From an uncultured Eubacterium sp. (GTDB lineage Bacteria; Bacillota_A; Clostridia; Lachnospirales; Lachnospiraceae), in contig CAOKJJ010000077.1 of assembly GCA_948468465.1 (NCBI GenBank), positions 1 through 21,862 on the forward strand: 21,862 nucleotides of DNA. Direction: 5' to 3'. This document shows positions 1-7,098 of the stretch, one piece after another. Position numbers and translations under genes: made by a program. Below the pieces are notes generated by a model, which saw only the letters and a list, made by a program, of their open reading frames with translations, ran no database searches and had not been told where the DNA came from. Numbering within the stretch: the stretch's first letter is position 1; the number at the start of each line of letters is the position of its first letter.

Positions 1-190
1 TAAGCTCCCCCTCATCCAGGGTGTCCAGCCCTCCCAGCATATTTAAGAGCGTGCTTTTCCCGGAGCCGGACGGCCCTAAGATCACACATATTTCTCCCTC
101 GTTAAGCGTAAGCTCGGCATGATCCAGCGCATAAACCAGCGCTTCCCCGCTGCCATATTTTTTTACTGCATTTTTTAAACTGATCAGCAT
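1..190 (-). CDS. ABC transporter ATP-binding protein, N-terminal 63 residues (partial, runs off left edge)
   Basis: Only the first 63 codons lie in the window; the rest is beyond position 1. The translation begins [15 protein letters not shown] and contains a perfect Walker A motif, GPSGSGKST, at residues 39-47, followed by [15 protein letters not shown]. That stretch is typical of the MacB/LolD/SalX type of ATPase, which powers export of peptides, lipoproteins or drugs together with an FtsX-like permease (family knowledge; the permease is not visible). The ATG start is supported by a TAAGGAGG ribosome binding site just upstream. The gene has its own promoter at 261-290 and palindromic operator candidates between promoter and start, so a repressor probably controls it. 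ABC ATPase is certain; the subfamily is a reasonable guess and the substrate is unknown. Confidence 0.93.
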   Translation of the reverse strand, partial: MLISLKNAVKKYGSGEALVYALDHAELTLNEGEICVILGPSGSGKSTLLNMLGGLDTLDEGEL

Positions 191-235
191 CTGATCCTCC
201 TTATGTTGAAATAAAAACTTTCGCAGTTGCTTTTT

Positions 236-251
236 GTTAGTACTAACTAAC
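236..251. promoter_or_regulatory. Candidate operator, perfect palindrome GTTAGTACTAAC plus an extra half-site
   Basis: Positions 236-247 read GTTAGTACTAAC, a perfect 12-bp palindrome, followed directly by TAAC so that the half-site motif recurs (236-251). It lies just downstream of the predicted transcription start of the ABC gene, where TetR-type repressors commonly bind. No regulator gene is visible in the window, so the binding protein is unknown. Only the palindrome and its position are seen; the operator role is inferred. Confidence 0.6.
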
Positions 252-260
252 TTTTGTTCT

Positions 261-290
261 ATTATAGAACTTTCCTGCTGCTTTTGTCAA
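261..290 (-). promoter_or_regulatory. Promoter of the ABC transporter gene
   Basis: On the minus strand a consensus TTGACA (285-290) is followed by an 18-bp spacer and a consensus TATAAT (261-266). Transcription would start near 254 and lead into the ABC ATPase gene. The -10 box sits at the centre of an inverted repeat GTTCTAT-n-ATAGAAC (256-270), so a protein bound there would block RNA polymerase. Confidence 0.75.
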
Positions 291-331
291 GAGGATAGAT
301 TGGATAGATGATTATGCAAACATCGAACTTA

Positions 332-1438
332 TTACCCCAATAAACTGCTATAAGGTTTTCCTTCCAAATCCAATAATCCAAAATCCAAATATTTGTAGTT
401 CCATAAGGCATAACCAATATGATTTTCTCCCAGAATCTCAGTCAAATCACTTACCCATTTTCTGGAAGCTCCGGCAGGAGCATGTGCGATTACTCCAAAT
501 TCACCGCAATACAATTCTTTTCCAGTCTTTTTTATAAAATCAATTGCATGCCGCAGCAATTTTTCCATCAATTCTCTGTCATTTCTTGTTTCTTCCGCAA
601 CAAGTGCATGTTTCCGCTTCCAGACCGGATGGTCATTCAGATAATCCACAAATCCCGAAATATCATCCGAGTAACCGACTGCCTGATTAAATTCCTTCAT
701 TTCCTCCGAAAACCCTGCCTGCTGATGCGTGAATACCTGCGGGTCATAATAATGGAAATTATAAAAAACCGCCGGGTCATCCACCATTTCCAGCTCTTTC
801 AAATAAACAACACTATTCTGCCCGTTGCTTCCGACCAAAATCCAACGGTACGGGTCAACGCTTCTTATCCTGTCAATACACCTCTTATACAGTTTGTTCC
901 ACAGCAGCGATTCTGTATGTGAAAAATCATAGCGCTCTCCGGCAATATCCGAAAACGGATAAGCTCCGCTGGCATCAGAAACCTCATTTAACAGTTCAAA
1001 CATAAGGAACGTACCGCTGACGTTTAACAGTTCCTGTGCCAGCAATTCCCATACTCTTATAAAACGTTCCTGCAAAGCCGTATCTGTCAGCAGCGGCATG
1101 GCGCTGTCCATTGCGCCATATATGTTTCCATAAATATCATGCAAATCCAGCACAATGTTTAAATGGCAGTCTGAACACCATTCTATGCATTTATGAATAT
1201 GTTCCATCGCATCGGCATTCAGACGATCCCCTTCAACATCATAAATCAGGTATCCACTGACTGGCAGACGGATATGGTCAAACTGCCATGATGAAATCTG
1301 CCGGATATCTTCCTCTTTTATAAAAGAATCAAAATGCTGCCGCAGATTGTATTCCGTCAAAGGCTTCTGTGCAATAATTTCATACTGTGACAGCCAGCCG
1401 CCAACATTAATTCCCTTTTTAAACTGTTCATAAAGCAT
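332..1438 (-). CDS. Glycoside hydrolase family 5 enzyme, intracellular
   Basis: This 368-residue protein has the hallmarks of a GH5 retaining beta-glycosidase (TIM barrel). The residues usually invariant in the family can be located: Arg57 in HIRLPV, His100 in LDLH, Asn151-Glu152 in ELLNE (acid/base), His229 and Tyr231 in NFHYYDP, Glu313 in YCGEFG (nucleophile) and Trp346 in ALWNY. There is no signal peptide, membrane segment or carbohydrate-binding module, so the enzyme probably acts in the cytoplasm on imported oligosaccharides or glycosides rather than on polymers. The ATG at 1438 has a good GGAGGAAG ribosome site. No sugar transporter lies beside it, and the only upstream coding sequence on this strand is a decayed fragment, so it appears to be a single-gene unit. 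Its substrate (beta-glucan, mannan, xylan fragments) cannot be decided by eye. Confidence 0.9.
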   Translation of the reverse strand: MLYEQFKKGINVGGWLSQYEIIAQKPLTEYNLRQHFDSFIKEEDIRQISSWQFDHIRLPVSGYLIYDVEGDRLNADAMEHIHKCIEWCSDCHLNIVLDLHDIYGNIYGAMDSAMPLLTDTALQERFIRVWELLAQELLNVSGTFLMFELLNEVSDASGAYPFSDIAGERYDFSHTESLLWNKLYKRCIDRIRSVDPYRWILVGSNGQNSVVYLKELEMVDDPAVFYNFHYYDPQVFTHQQAGFSEEMKEFNQAVGYSDDISGFVDYLNDHPVWKRKHALVAEETRNDRELMEKLLRHAIDFIKKTGKELYCGEFGVIAHAPAGASRKWVSDLTEILGENHIGYALWNYKYLDFGLLDLEGKPYSSLLG

Positions 1439-1580
1439 AACAATCTTCCTCCATAATAATTCTAAATTTTGTCCCGAAATATGGGTTAAAGATAAGCAGA
1501 TGGGTATGCATTTGTATTTTCATGAGATGATTGTAACACATATTTATGAGAAAGGGAAACCCCGCCAGCGCATAAATGTT

Positions 1581-1697
1581 ACCAAGATATACGCACATCT
1601 CTTTCACACTCAATAACACCTTATCCCAAAATGGAATATAATCTGCATTTCCATTTTCTATTATCTTCACATCAACAGCTTCTTCGTGTTTTCCCAA
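1581..1697 (-). pseudogene. Remnant of a Tn916-family-type excisionase (Xis), N-terminal part only
   Basis: An open frame with a TTG at 1697 and no ribosome site for it encodes MKIIENG-like residues and then YIPFWDKVLLSVKEMCVYLG (codons 20-39). This matches the pattern at the N-terminus of Tn916-type excisionases: P-x-W-E/D-K-x-x-L-T/S-V/I-x-E-x-x-x-Y-F/L. After codon 39 the expected helix-turn-helix continuation (IGxxKLRxL) is absent and the frame runs into unrelated sequence that overlaps the GH5 start. I read it as a truncated gene left from a lost or rearranged mobile element. A GTG at codon 10 could be the original start. The alternative is a chance open frame; the length of the patterned match argues against that, but this rests on remembered family sequence. 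Confidence 0.45.
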
Positions 1698-1769
1698 ATT
1701 AAACTATACTTTTTGGAATTCAATTCATTTTCAAGAGGCCAAAGTATTTGAAAAAATTGTATAAAAAGG

Positions 1770-1798
1770 TTGCAAAATGATACAAAATTCCGTATCAT
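1770..1798 (+). promoter_or_regulatory. Promoter of the CZB chemoreceptor, overlapped by an inverted repeat
   Basis: TTGCAA (1770-1775), a 17-bp spacer and TATCAT (1793-1798) form a plausible housekeeping promoter about 85 bp before the chemoreceptor start. The interval carries an inverted repeat ATGATAC (1777-1783) / GTATCAT (1792-1798), with the right arm covering the -10 box. This could be a repressor site. I saw no sigma-28 (flagellar) promoter here. Confidence 0.5.
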
Positions 1799-1882
1799 AA
1801 ATCATAGATAAAAAGAAAGGCATTTTTGCATCATACTATAAAAATCGTATATGCAGACAAATTATTCATAAAGAGGTAAGCT

Positions 1883-3250
1883 ATGAGAGGAAAAACAACA
1901 AAGCTCATCAAAGCAGTTTCAGAACTAAAAGCAGAAGATTATTCAAAAGAACCGGAACTGAATAACATTTACGAGCGTCTGACAAAATCCCGCCAGGAAT
2001 TTGCTGAAATATTCGAGAAGAATATCAAAGCGGTCATGCAGATCAGTTCTTTGGACCTGACTCTGCAGCATCAGACGGAAAAAATCATGGAAATTTCACG
2101 CAATGTATCCAAGGCCGCAGAAACAATCTTTGGTTCCGCTGGCGGAAACTCCATGTTTACGGGAACGCAGAACAATCAGCATGAAGAATTGGCACATACC
2201 ATTACACAAATCGCTTCCGAGACTTCGGAGGTAAACGAAAAAATAGAATCGTGCCAGAGTGACCTGACAGATATCCGTGACCTCTCTGCGCAAACCATTG
2301 AGATTTCACGTAAAATGCAAAAAGATATGGATAACTTATCCGGCATTATCGGCCGTATCAATGAAGTCATTACCGGTATTGAGTCCATCTCCTTACAGAC
2401 GAATCTTTTGGCGTTAAACGCTTCCATCGAAGCTACCAGGGCCGGAGAAGCAGGCAGGGGATTTGCTGTTGTAGCCGATGAAATCCGATCACTTGCCGGC
2501 GAGACGCAAAAGCTGACCGGCAATATGGGCAGTTTTGTGGAAGAAATTGAAGCGGCCTCACGCAAAAGCGTAAAAAGCGCTTCCGGCACAATCAAAGCGC
2601 TGGAGTCTATGACGGATAAAATTCAAAACGTATGGGTATTAAATGATGAAAACCATCAGCATGTAACAAAAGTAAACGATTCGATCAGTTCGATTGCCGC
2701 TGTCAGCGAAGAAATCAGCAGTTCTATGACCGAGATGGAAAACCAGCTGCATGACAGCACCGATTTTATGCAGAACGTCAGCCGGGATTTGAAAAAAGCT
2801 GCCGAACCGGTCGTGGATATTGAAAAAACACTGGATGATTCTGTCAGACAGATGGGAATTATGACCGAGGATGCTTTTTTTCATCTGGAACACGCAGAAT
2901 TTGCCAAGCATATCAGCAATGCCATTTCCGCGCATCAGACATGGCTGCGGAACCTGAAAAATATGGTGAAGCAGCGCAGCATTGTGCCATTGCAGCTGGA
3001 TTCTTCCAAGTGCGGGTTTGGCCATTTCTATCATGCGATGACACCAAATACCCCGCAGATACAGGCTATGTGGGATGGTCTTGGCAAAAAGCACGAACGT
3101 TTTCACAAATTCGGCGGTGAAGCCATCCATGCGATCAAACAAGGCAATTATTCCGAGGCGGAGGCTGTCTACAATCAGGCGGAACTATACTCCAGAGAGT
3201 TGATCGCGGATTTGGAAAGAATACGCCAGATATCCCTGGAACAGGCGTAA
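1883..3250 (+). CDS. Soluble methyl-accepting chemotaxis protein with C-terminal zinc-binding CZB domain
   Basis: The 455-residue product has no membrane segment, so it is a cytoplasmic chemoreceptor that would signal through CheA/CheW. Residues 1-60 are a short helical N-terminus. The signalling hairpin tip lies near 165-205 and contains [14 protein letters not shown] and [15 protein letters not shown]. Residues about 335-440 form a chemoreceptor zinc-binding (CZB) domain with the HQTW motif (His351), the KCGFGHFY motif (Cys377) and HERFH (His404, His408). The Cys-to-His spacing of 27 and the His-x3-His pair are as I recall for the E. coli DgcZ domain. Domain order resembles Helicobacter TlpD, which has been linked to zinc and oxidant sensing (family knowledge). 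Start: ATG preceded by AAGAGG. The gene is monocistronic, ending at a stem-loop, and faces a CsoR-type metal sensor gene. Confidence 0.93.
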   Translation: MRGKTTKLIKAVSELKAEDYSKEPELNNIYERLTKSRQEFAEIFEKNIKAVMQISSLDLTLQHQTEKIMEISRNVSKAAETIFGSAGGNSMFTGTQNNQHEELAHTITQIASETSEVNEKIESCQSDLTDIRDLSAQTIEISRKMQKDMDNLSGIIGRINEVITGIESISLQTNLLALNASIEATRAGEAGRGFAVVADEIRSLAGETQKLTGNMGSFVEEIEAASRKSVKSASGTIKALESMTDKIQNVWVLNDENHQHVTKVNDSISSIAAVSEEISSSMTEMENQLHDSTDFMQNVSRDLKKAAEPVVDIEKTLDDSVRQMGIMTEDAFFHLEHAEFAKHISNAISAHQTWLRNLKNMVKQRSIVPLQLDSSKCGFGHFYHAMTPNTPQIQAMWDGLGKKHERFHKFGGEAIHAIKQGNYSEAEAVYNQAELYSRELIADLERIRQISLEQA

Positions 3251-3265
3251 CGATATAAAATAATC

Positions 3266-3298
3266 ACGTAGCAGGCCAGCTTTTTGGGCCTGTTACGT
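3266..3298. terminator. Strong stem-loop between convergent chemoreceptor and CsoR-like genes
   Basis: Twelve-bp arms ACGTAGCAGGCC (3266-3277) and GGCCTGTTACGT (3287-3298) pair with a single G-U wobble around a 9-nt loop. On the plus strand no T-run follows; on the minus strand the stem is followed by GATTATTTTAT, a weak T-rich tail. It lies 15 bp after the chemoreceptor stop and in front of the convergent CsoR-like gene, so it may end transcripts from both sides, imperfectly on the plus strand. Confidence 0.55.
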
Positions 3299-3372
3299 CA
3301 TGTCACGGATATACTATATACTAAAATCTTTATTCTGTCAGAGCGTGTCTTATAAGTTTTATTACATACTTT

Positions 3373-3666
3373 CTATTTCATAAACTGATCAATCGCGCGG
3401 TTCAAATCTTCCAGGGCCTGATGGTCGCCGTTCTCAATTGCATGTACGATGCAATGGCGGATATGTTCTTTTAATATCAGTTTCCCTGTGTTATTTAATG
3501 CGGATTTAACTGCTGCCAGCTGTACCAGCACTTCGCTGCAGTCTCTGCCGTTTTCTACCATTCCTTTGACTGCTTCCAAATGCCCGATCGCTTTTGCAAG
3601 CCGGTTGGTAATCGCTTTTATTTCTTTTGGATCGTGTATATGTTCATGACTTTGAAGTTCTGACAT
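3373..3666 (-). CDS. CsoR/RcnR/FrmR-family (DUF156) metal-sensing repressor, copper-type ligands
   Basis: The 97-residue protein matches the all-helical CsoR/RcnR/FrmR repressor family, with the typical stretches RLAKAIGHLEAVKGMVE and VQLAAVKSALNNTGKLIL. The candidate ligands are Cys43, His68 and Cys72. Their spacing (25 and 4) is the same as the Cys-His-Cys copper(I) site of Mycobacterium CsoR, which favours Cu(I) over Ni/Co (RcnR) or formaldehyde (FrmR). A persulfide sensor (CstR) shares the two cysteines but usually lacks the histidine. The N-terminus is His-rich (H7, H9, H11). The ATG at 3666 has an AGAAAGGA site about 11 nt upstream. No copper exporter or chaperone gene is adjacent; the target is unknown. 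It follows the four-gene cluster in the same direction but is separated from it by a stem-loop. Confidence 0.9.
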   Translation of the reverse strand: MSELQSHEHIHDPKEIKAITNRLAKAIGHLEAVKGMVENGRDCSEVLVQLAAVKSALNNTGKLILKEHIRHCIVHAIENGDHQALEDLNRAIDQFMK

Positions 3667-3703
3667 TTATCATGAAATCCTTTCTGTTTCTGATCGTGTT
3701 ACA

Positions 3704-3732
3704 TAACAGTTCAAGGATTATCTGAACTGTTA
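3704..3732 (-). terminator. Stem-loop after the four-gene cluster, before the CsoR-like gene
   Basis: Perfect 10-bp arms TAACAGTTCA (3704-3713) and TGAACTGTTA (3723-3732) enclose a 9-nt loop, just 5 bp past the stop of the coiled-coil gene at 3738. There is no T-run after it on the minus strand. The octamer CGTGTTAC (minus strand GTAACACG) occurs on both sides of it, at 3695-3702 and 3734-3741. It could be a weak terminator, an mRNA 3' stabiliser, or an operator for the downstream repressor gene; the sequence does not decide. Confidence 0.4.
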
Positions 3733-3737
3733 CCGTG

Positions 3738-4922
3738 TTACGGTTTTTCTTCCAATCCTGACATTTGATCAATGCTGCGGATCATTTCCAGTACCTGTAC
3801 CGTCCTCGCTTCTTTATTGGCTTTGAGCATCTTTATAATTTCACCGCGTTCTTTTTTTACAATGTCCAGATTATAAGCTATTTTGGAACGCAGCTTCTGG
3901 CGGCGCACGAGAAGGTCGTGCTTAATCTCCACCATCTCTTTTTGGTCAACGAGCGCCTGCGGCTGTTCGATCCATACGCGTGAATCATACAAGCCGCATT
4001 TTTTGAGCATTTTTACAAGCTTTTCATAATAATAATTTAAATCTTCATTCGTTTTTCTGTATTTTTCCTGCTCACGCATAGCATTTTGATACATTTCCCA
4101 AAGATATTCGAACTCCCTCGAATCACGGACATGGAATCTGTTTCGTCCGTAGTCTACGGCATTTGTAATGTTGACATATTTAATCTTAACTTTATTTAAC
4201 AGCAAGATGGCGTAGTTAATATTAACCTCTGCCTGCTGGATGTCGCGCCTGCTGCTTTCTAAACGGAATACAATATAGGCGGCTCCCAAAAAAGCGGCGG
4301 TAATCACGCCAATCCAGGCATATCGCAGATCGTAGTCAAACCCCATGGATAAGATCAATATCAGTACCGCGGCGCTTCCGGCAGCAAACAGCAGCATAAA
4401 GGATGCTTTGCGAAGCCTTTTTTGCAGTCTGCGTTTTTCCTTATTCTGAATCTCCCATTCCTGTTTTTCACCTTCCAGATACTGCATATCACGCTTGACC
4501 GTCGCCTGATACTCTTCATTCGTACGCAGGTTTTTAATCGCGTCCGGAATCTGCTCTTCCTGGCTTTGAATCATCTTAAACTGGGCGTCTGATATCCGTT
4601 TGGACGTGTTTAAAAACTGATCTCTGGACCTATTTAATTTTGCCACATAATCGGCTGCTTTTTGGATTTCTTCCGCCCGATCCGGCGCCAGATTTTCGAT
4701 CAGCTCGATATCATTCAAATAGGAGGTAACAATATAGTACTCCTTTTTTCCATCATCAATCTCCCTGGCATTTTGCATCAGCTGTTCACAACGGTCGGTC
4801 ACCATGCCAACCGGTGAATTACCGGATAAACCGGACAGCTGTTCCAGCCCGCCTGGTACCTGGACGTCTTCCAGCACCTTTTCCAATGCCGCCCGGTCTT
4901 TTTTTCGCTTAAAAAATCCCAT
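3738..4922 (-). CDS. Unrecognised coiled-coil protein with a two-helix membrane anchor (last gene of the four-gene cluster)
   Basis: I do not recognise a named family for this 394-residue product. It starts MGFFKRKKDRAALEKVL and is almost all helical. Long heptad-like, charge-rich stretches at about 100-172, 222-300 and 310-394 surround two hydrophobic segments at about 174-194 and 201-220. This gives a hairpin in the membrane with both long coiled-coil arms on the same side, presumably the cytoplasm given the Lys/Arg-rich flank (KRRLQKRLRK) and the absence of a signal peptide. ATG at 4922 has an AAGGAG site 7 nt upstream. It begins only 4 nt after the TPR gene ends, so the two are almost certainly co-transcribed. 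The likely role is to tether or scaffold the cluster's soluble proteins at the membrane; this is inferred from architecture only. Confidence 0.85.
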   Translation of the reverse strand: MGFFKRKKDRAALEKVLEDVQVPGGLEQLSGLSGNSPVGMVTDRCEQLMQNAREIDDGKKEYYIVTSYLNDIELIENLAPDRAEEIQKAADYVAKLNRSRDQFLNTSKRISDAQFKMIQSQEEQIPDAIKNLRTNEEYQATVKRDMQYLEGEKQEWEIQNKEKRRLQKRLRKASFMLLFAAGSAAVLILILSMGFDYDLRYAWIGVITAAFLGAAYIVFRLESSRRDIQQAEVNINYAILLLNKVKIKYVNITNAVDYGRNRFHVRDSREFEYLWEMYQNAMREQEKYRKTNEDLNYYYEKLVKMLKKCGLYDSRVWIEQPQALVDQKEMVEIKHDLLVRRQKLRSKIAYNLDIVKKERGEIIKMLKANKEARTVQVLEMIRSIDQMSGLEEKP

Positions 4923-4926
4923 ATGA

Positions 4927-5760
4927 TCACTCCTTATATGCTATATATTCGTCTTTCCATGCATCTACCTGCAAATGCATCTCACTCTTTGCCTGTACCG
5001 GAGATACCTGCGCCAGACGCATGAGCTTAAGCGTCTTTCCATACTCTGCGGATGCTTCTGTCATACGCTCCAGTTCTCCAAGATTTTTTTTCATAGCCGC
5101 AAACTGTTCTTTGGAAATATGACGCTGATGCAAAAACAGCTCCACCCGTTCCTGATCTTCCAGAAAGCAGACTGCCTGGGAAGCCGCCTTTAAAGAGTCT
5201 ACCCTGTGGCTTAATTCATAAGCCTGTTCATAGCAGCTGACCGCCCGTTCAAAACAGAACATGTGGGCATAGGCCGTTCCCATATTATGCCAGATATCTC
5301 CGCTGACCCTGACGTCCGATGGGCTGTCTGTGGCATGCAGCAGCAGATTGCTGTATTCTTCGATCGCCGCCAGATATCTTTTTTTCTCCATCAGCTGGTC
5401 CGCTTTGATCTTTCGATTTTCGTAATTGCTCTGGTGATCCATCTTTTGCAGCTTCATTCCTAAAAACTGCATTTCATTTTTAGAAAAATAACCGGAATCT
5501 ACAATAATCTGCATGCAAAAAACACGAAAGCCTTTCTGGTCTTCCATCAGCCGGCGCAGTTTTTCCGATAATTCCACCGCCTCTACTTCCATTTCCAGCC
5601 AGTCGCAAAATTCAGGCGTCATTATATTTTCATCCAAAAGATAAATATTATCCTGCAAAAAATAACACAGCTCTTCGATCGAATAAATATTCTGTTTGGC
5701 GCTTTCCAGATAATAAGGCTTTGCGGCCCGTTTAAAACTGCAGAAAATCAATCCGCTCAT
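4927..5760 (-). CDS. TPR-repeat protein of the four-gene cluster
   Basis: The 277-residue protein has an N-terminal region (MSGLIFCSFKRAAKPYYLES, then helices to about 115) and a tetratricopeptide section: one repeat near 117-145 (KADQLMEKKRYLAAIEEYSNLL) and a well-formed one near 156-186 (WHNMGTAYAHMFCFERAVSCYEQ), with more helices to the end. TPRs are protein-docking modules, often for Hsp70/Hsp90 partners. The ATG at 5760 was chosen because GGAGG (5766-5770) lies 5 nt before it; the in-frame GTG at 5772 would place that site inside the coding region. It starts 13 nt after the Hsp70-like gene stops, so translation may be coupled. No membrane segment is visible. The function of this family is unknown to me beyond binding a partner. 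Confidence 0.85.
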   Translation of the reverse strand: MSGLIFCSFKRAAKPYYLESAKQNIYSIEELCYFLQDNIYLLDENIMTPEFCDWLEMEVEAVELSEKLRRLMEDQKGFRVFCMQIIVDSGYFSKNEMQFLGMKLQKMDHQSNYENRKIKADQLMEKKRYLAAIEEYSNLLLHATDSPSDVRVSGDIWHNMGTAYAHMFCFERAVSCYEQAYELSHRVDSLKAASQAVCFLEDQERVELFLHQRHISKEQFAAMKKNLGELERMTEASAEYGKTLKLMRLAQVSPVQAKSEMHLQVDAWKDEYIAYKE

Positions 5761-5773
5761 TTGTGCCTCCACT

Positions 5774-7009
5774 CTAATCCACTTTCATCACGTATTCCCA
5801 GACTTTATCACTTGCCTTGAAAAACTCACCAAGCCCCAAATCCCGAATCGACAGCTTTACGGAACGGTCGGATACCGGCTTTGCCTGTATCCGCAGCCTG
5901 GTTGCCTTCACCGGACGGGAAGGGAGGTTCGTTAGTTCCAACGATTCAATCCTGGCTTCTCTGCTGTTTGGCATCTGAATCCAAAAATCAATTTCCCCCG
6001 GCCCATCCAAAATAACCTCACATACCCCCTTCGCCTCATACCAGTTCTCTCCGGCTGAAATGAGCGTATGGAACGCCATTTCATTGTTTTTGCGCACTTT
6101 CAGGCTGATATTGAACTTCATCTCATTTTCACCCATATAGGCATAATTCCATGGAAGGACGCCGTCCAGTATTTCAGCCGCGTAGCAGGCCCCTTTCGAA
6201 AACAGGTTTTTCCCAAGAAACGCCCGCCTGCCCTGACAGAGTACCCGCAGGGAATGCTTCATCCAGTCTCCCTCAAACCCTTCCCCGACAAGGTATACCG
6301 AAGAAATAATCTTTTTTTCGAATACTTTTGGTATAATTTCGGAAAACGATGCGTCCTTATCCTCCGTCAGATAGCCGCAGTCCGTCTCCAGTATCTGTAC
6401 CAGCTGCGGCCTGGACTGTTTTCCTCTTAACAGATACCAGCATACCATGCTCTTTCCGTAATACTGGTACATCGCGACATCATGTGTCGACAGCCCGTCC
6501 TTTTGGTTCAGCGCATAATAATAAAAGCTTTTCATATAGTCCATAACGGTAATCTTTTTTCTTGGAATCGGAAGCTGCTCAAACACATACTCCATCAATT
6601 CCATTAAAGGGACATTTAACTTCTGTAGCGTAAATACCACTTTTCCGATTTCTATTTTCGGCCCCAGCTTTCCTGCAAGCAGCAGTATTTTTTTAATAAA
6701 TACCGCAAGCAGCGACCGGATTTCATATGTCTGATCCGCAATCAGCGTAAAATCCCGTTCTAATGACCGCGACAGCAGGCGGCTTTCGCACTTTCCCATG
6801 TCCGCCTTATCAAAACGAATCGCTTCATCCCCATACACCCACTGTCCGGATGCTGAGGCCATGCAGACTGCCAACGGTATTTGAAAAATCTCACTGCCTG
6901 CCACAGAACTGACCGTCTCCGGTTCCTGATGCGCGGTTGTCGCAAAACTGACCATGGCATAGCTGTCATTTAAATCAATGCCTATATACAATTTTTGTTC
7001 TTCTGCCAT
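5774..7009 (-). CDS. Divergent Hsp70/actin-fold protein (DUF5716-like)
   Basis: The 411-residue protein can be read as a miniature Hsp70. Residues 8-18 (YIGIDLNDSYA) stand where Hsp70 has the phosphate-1 loop GIDLGTTNS. PLAVCMASASGQWVYGDEA (45-63) matches the PSVV...VGEEA region. VVFTLQKLN (124-132) and VMDYMKSFYYYAL (155-167) match the VITVPA and NEPTAAALAYG regions. VYLVGEGFEG (238-247) is in the place of the adenosine-binding loop, and AFLGKNLFSKGACYAA ends the ATPase fold. Residues 298-411 are beta-rich, like a small substrate-binding domain. The glycine-rich phosphate-2 loop (DLGGGT) is not recognisable near 177-190, so ATP hydrolysis is doubtful. ATG at 7009 follows GAGGAAGG. I recall this type as DUF5716 of Lachnospiraceae; that name should be verified. 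It is a cytoplasmic protein that presumably works with the TPR, solenoid and membrane proteins encoded beside it. Confidence 0.75.
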   Translation of the reverse strand: MAEEQKLYIGIDLNDSYAMVSFATTAHQEPETVSSVAGSEIFQIPLAVCMASASGQWVYGDEAIRFDKADMGKCESRLLSRSLERDFTLIADQTYEIRSLLAVFIKKILLLAGKLGPKIEIGKVVFTLQKLNVPLMELMEYVFEQLPIPRKKITVMDYMKSFYYYALNQKDGLSTHDVAMYQYYGKSMVCWYLLRGKQSRPQLVQILETDCGYLTEDKDASFSEIIPKVFEKKIISSVYLVGEGFEGDWMKHSLRVLCQGRRAFLGKNLFSKGACYAAEILDGVLPWNYAYMGENEMKFNISLKVRKNNEMAFHTLISAGENWYEAKGVCEVILDGPGEIDFWIQMPNSREARIESLELTNLPSRPVKATRLRIQAKPVSDRSVKLSIRDLGLGEFFKASDKVWEYVMKVD

Positions 7010-7032
7010 AGCCTTCCTCTCGTTTCATCAAC

Positions 7033-7082
7033 TTCTGTTAGTTCTATTCGTTCTATATAGATCTCTTAATTCTGTTAGTTCT
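7033..7082. repeat. 13-bp direct repeat TTCTGTTAGTTCT in the gap between two cluster genes
   Basis: TTCTGTTAGTTCT occurs at 7033-7045 and again at 7070-7082, with further GTTCT copies between them. They lie in the 89-bp gap between the solenoid gene and the Hsp70-like gene, the only sizeable gap in the cluster. On the transcribed strand this is a run of AGAAC units. No hairpin terminator or clear promoter is seen here; a protein-binding site is possible. Confidence 0.5.
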
Positions 7083-7098
7083 GTTTGCTTTTTTTATT

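Noticed and set aside
292..309. Direct repeat GGATAGAT x2 upstream of the ABC promoter
   Set aside because: Only eight bases, no link to a recognisable element; probably chance in AT-rich sequence.
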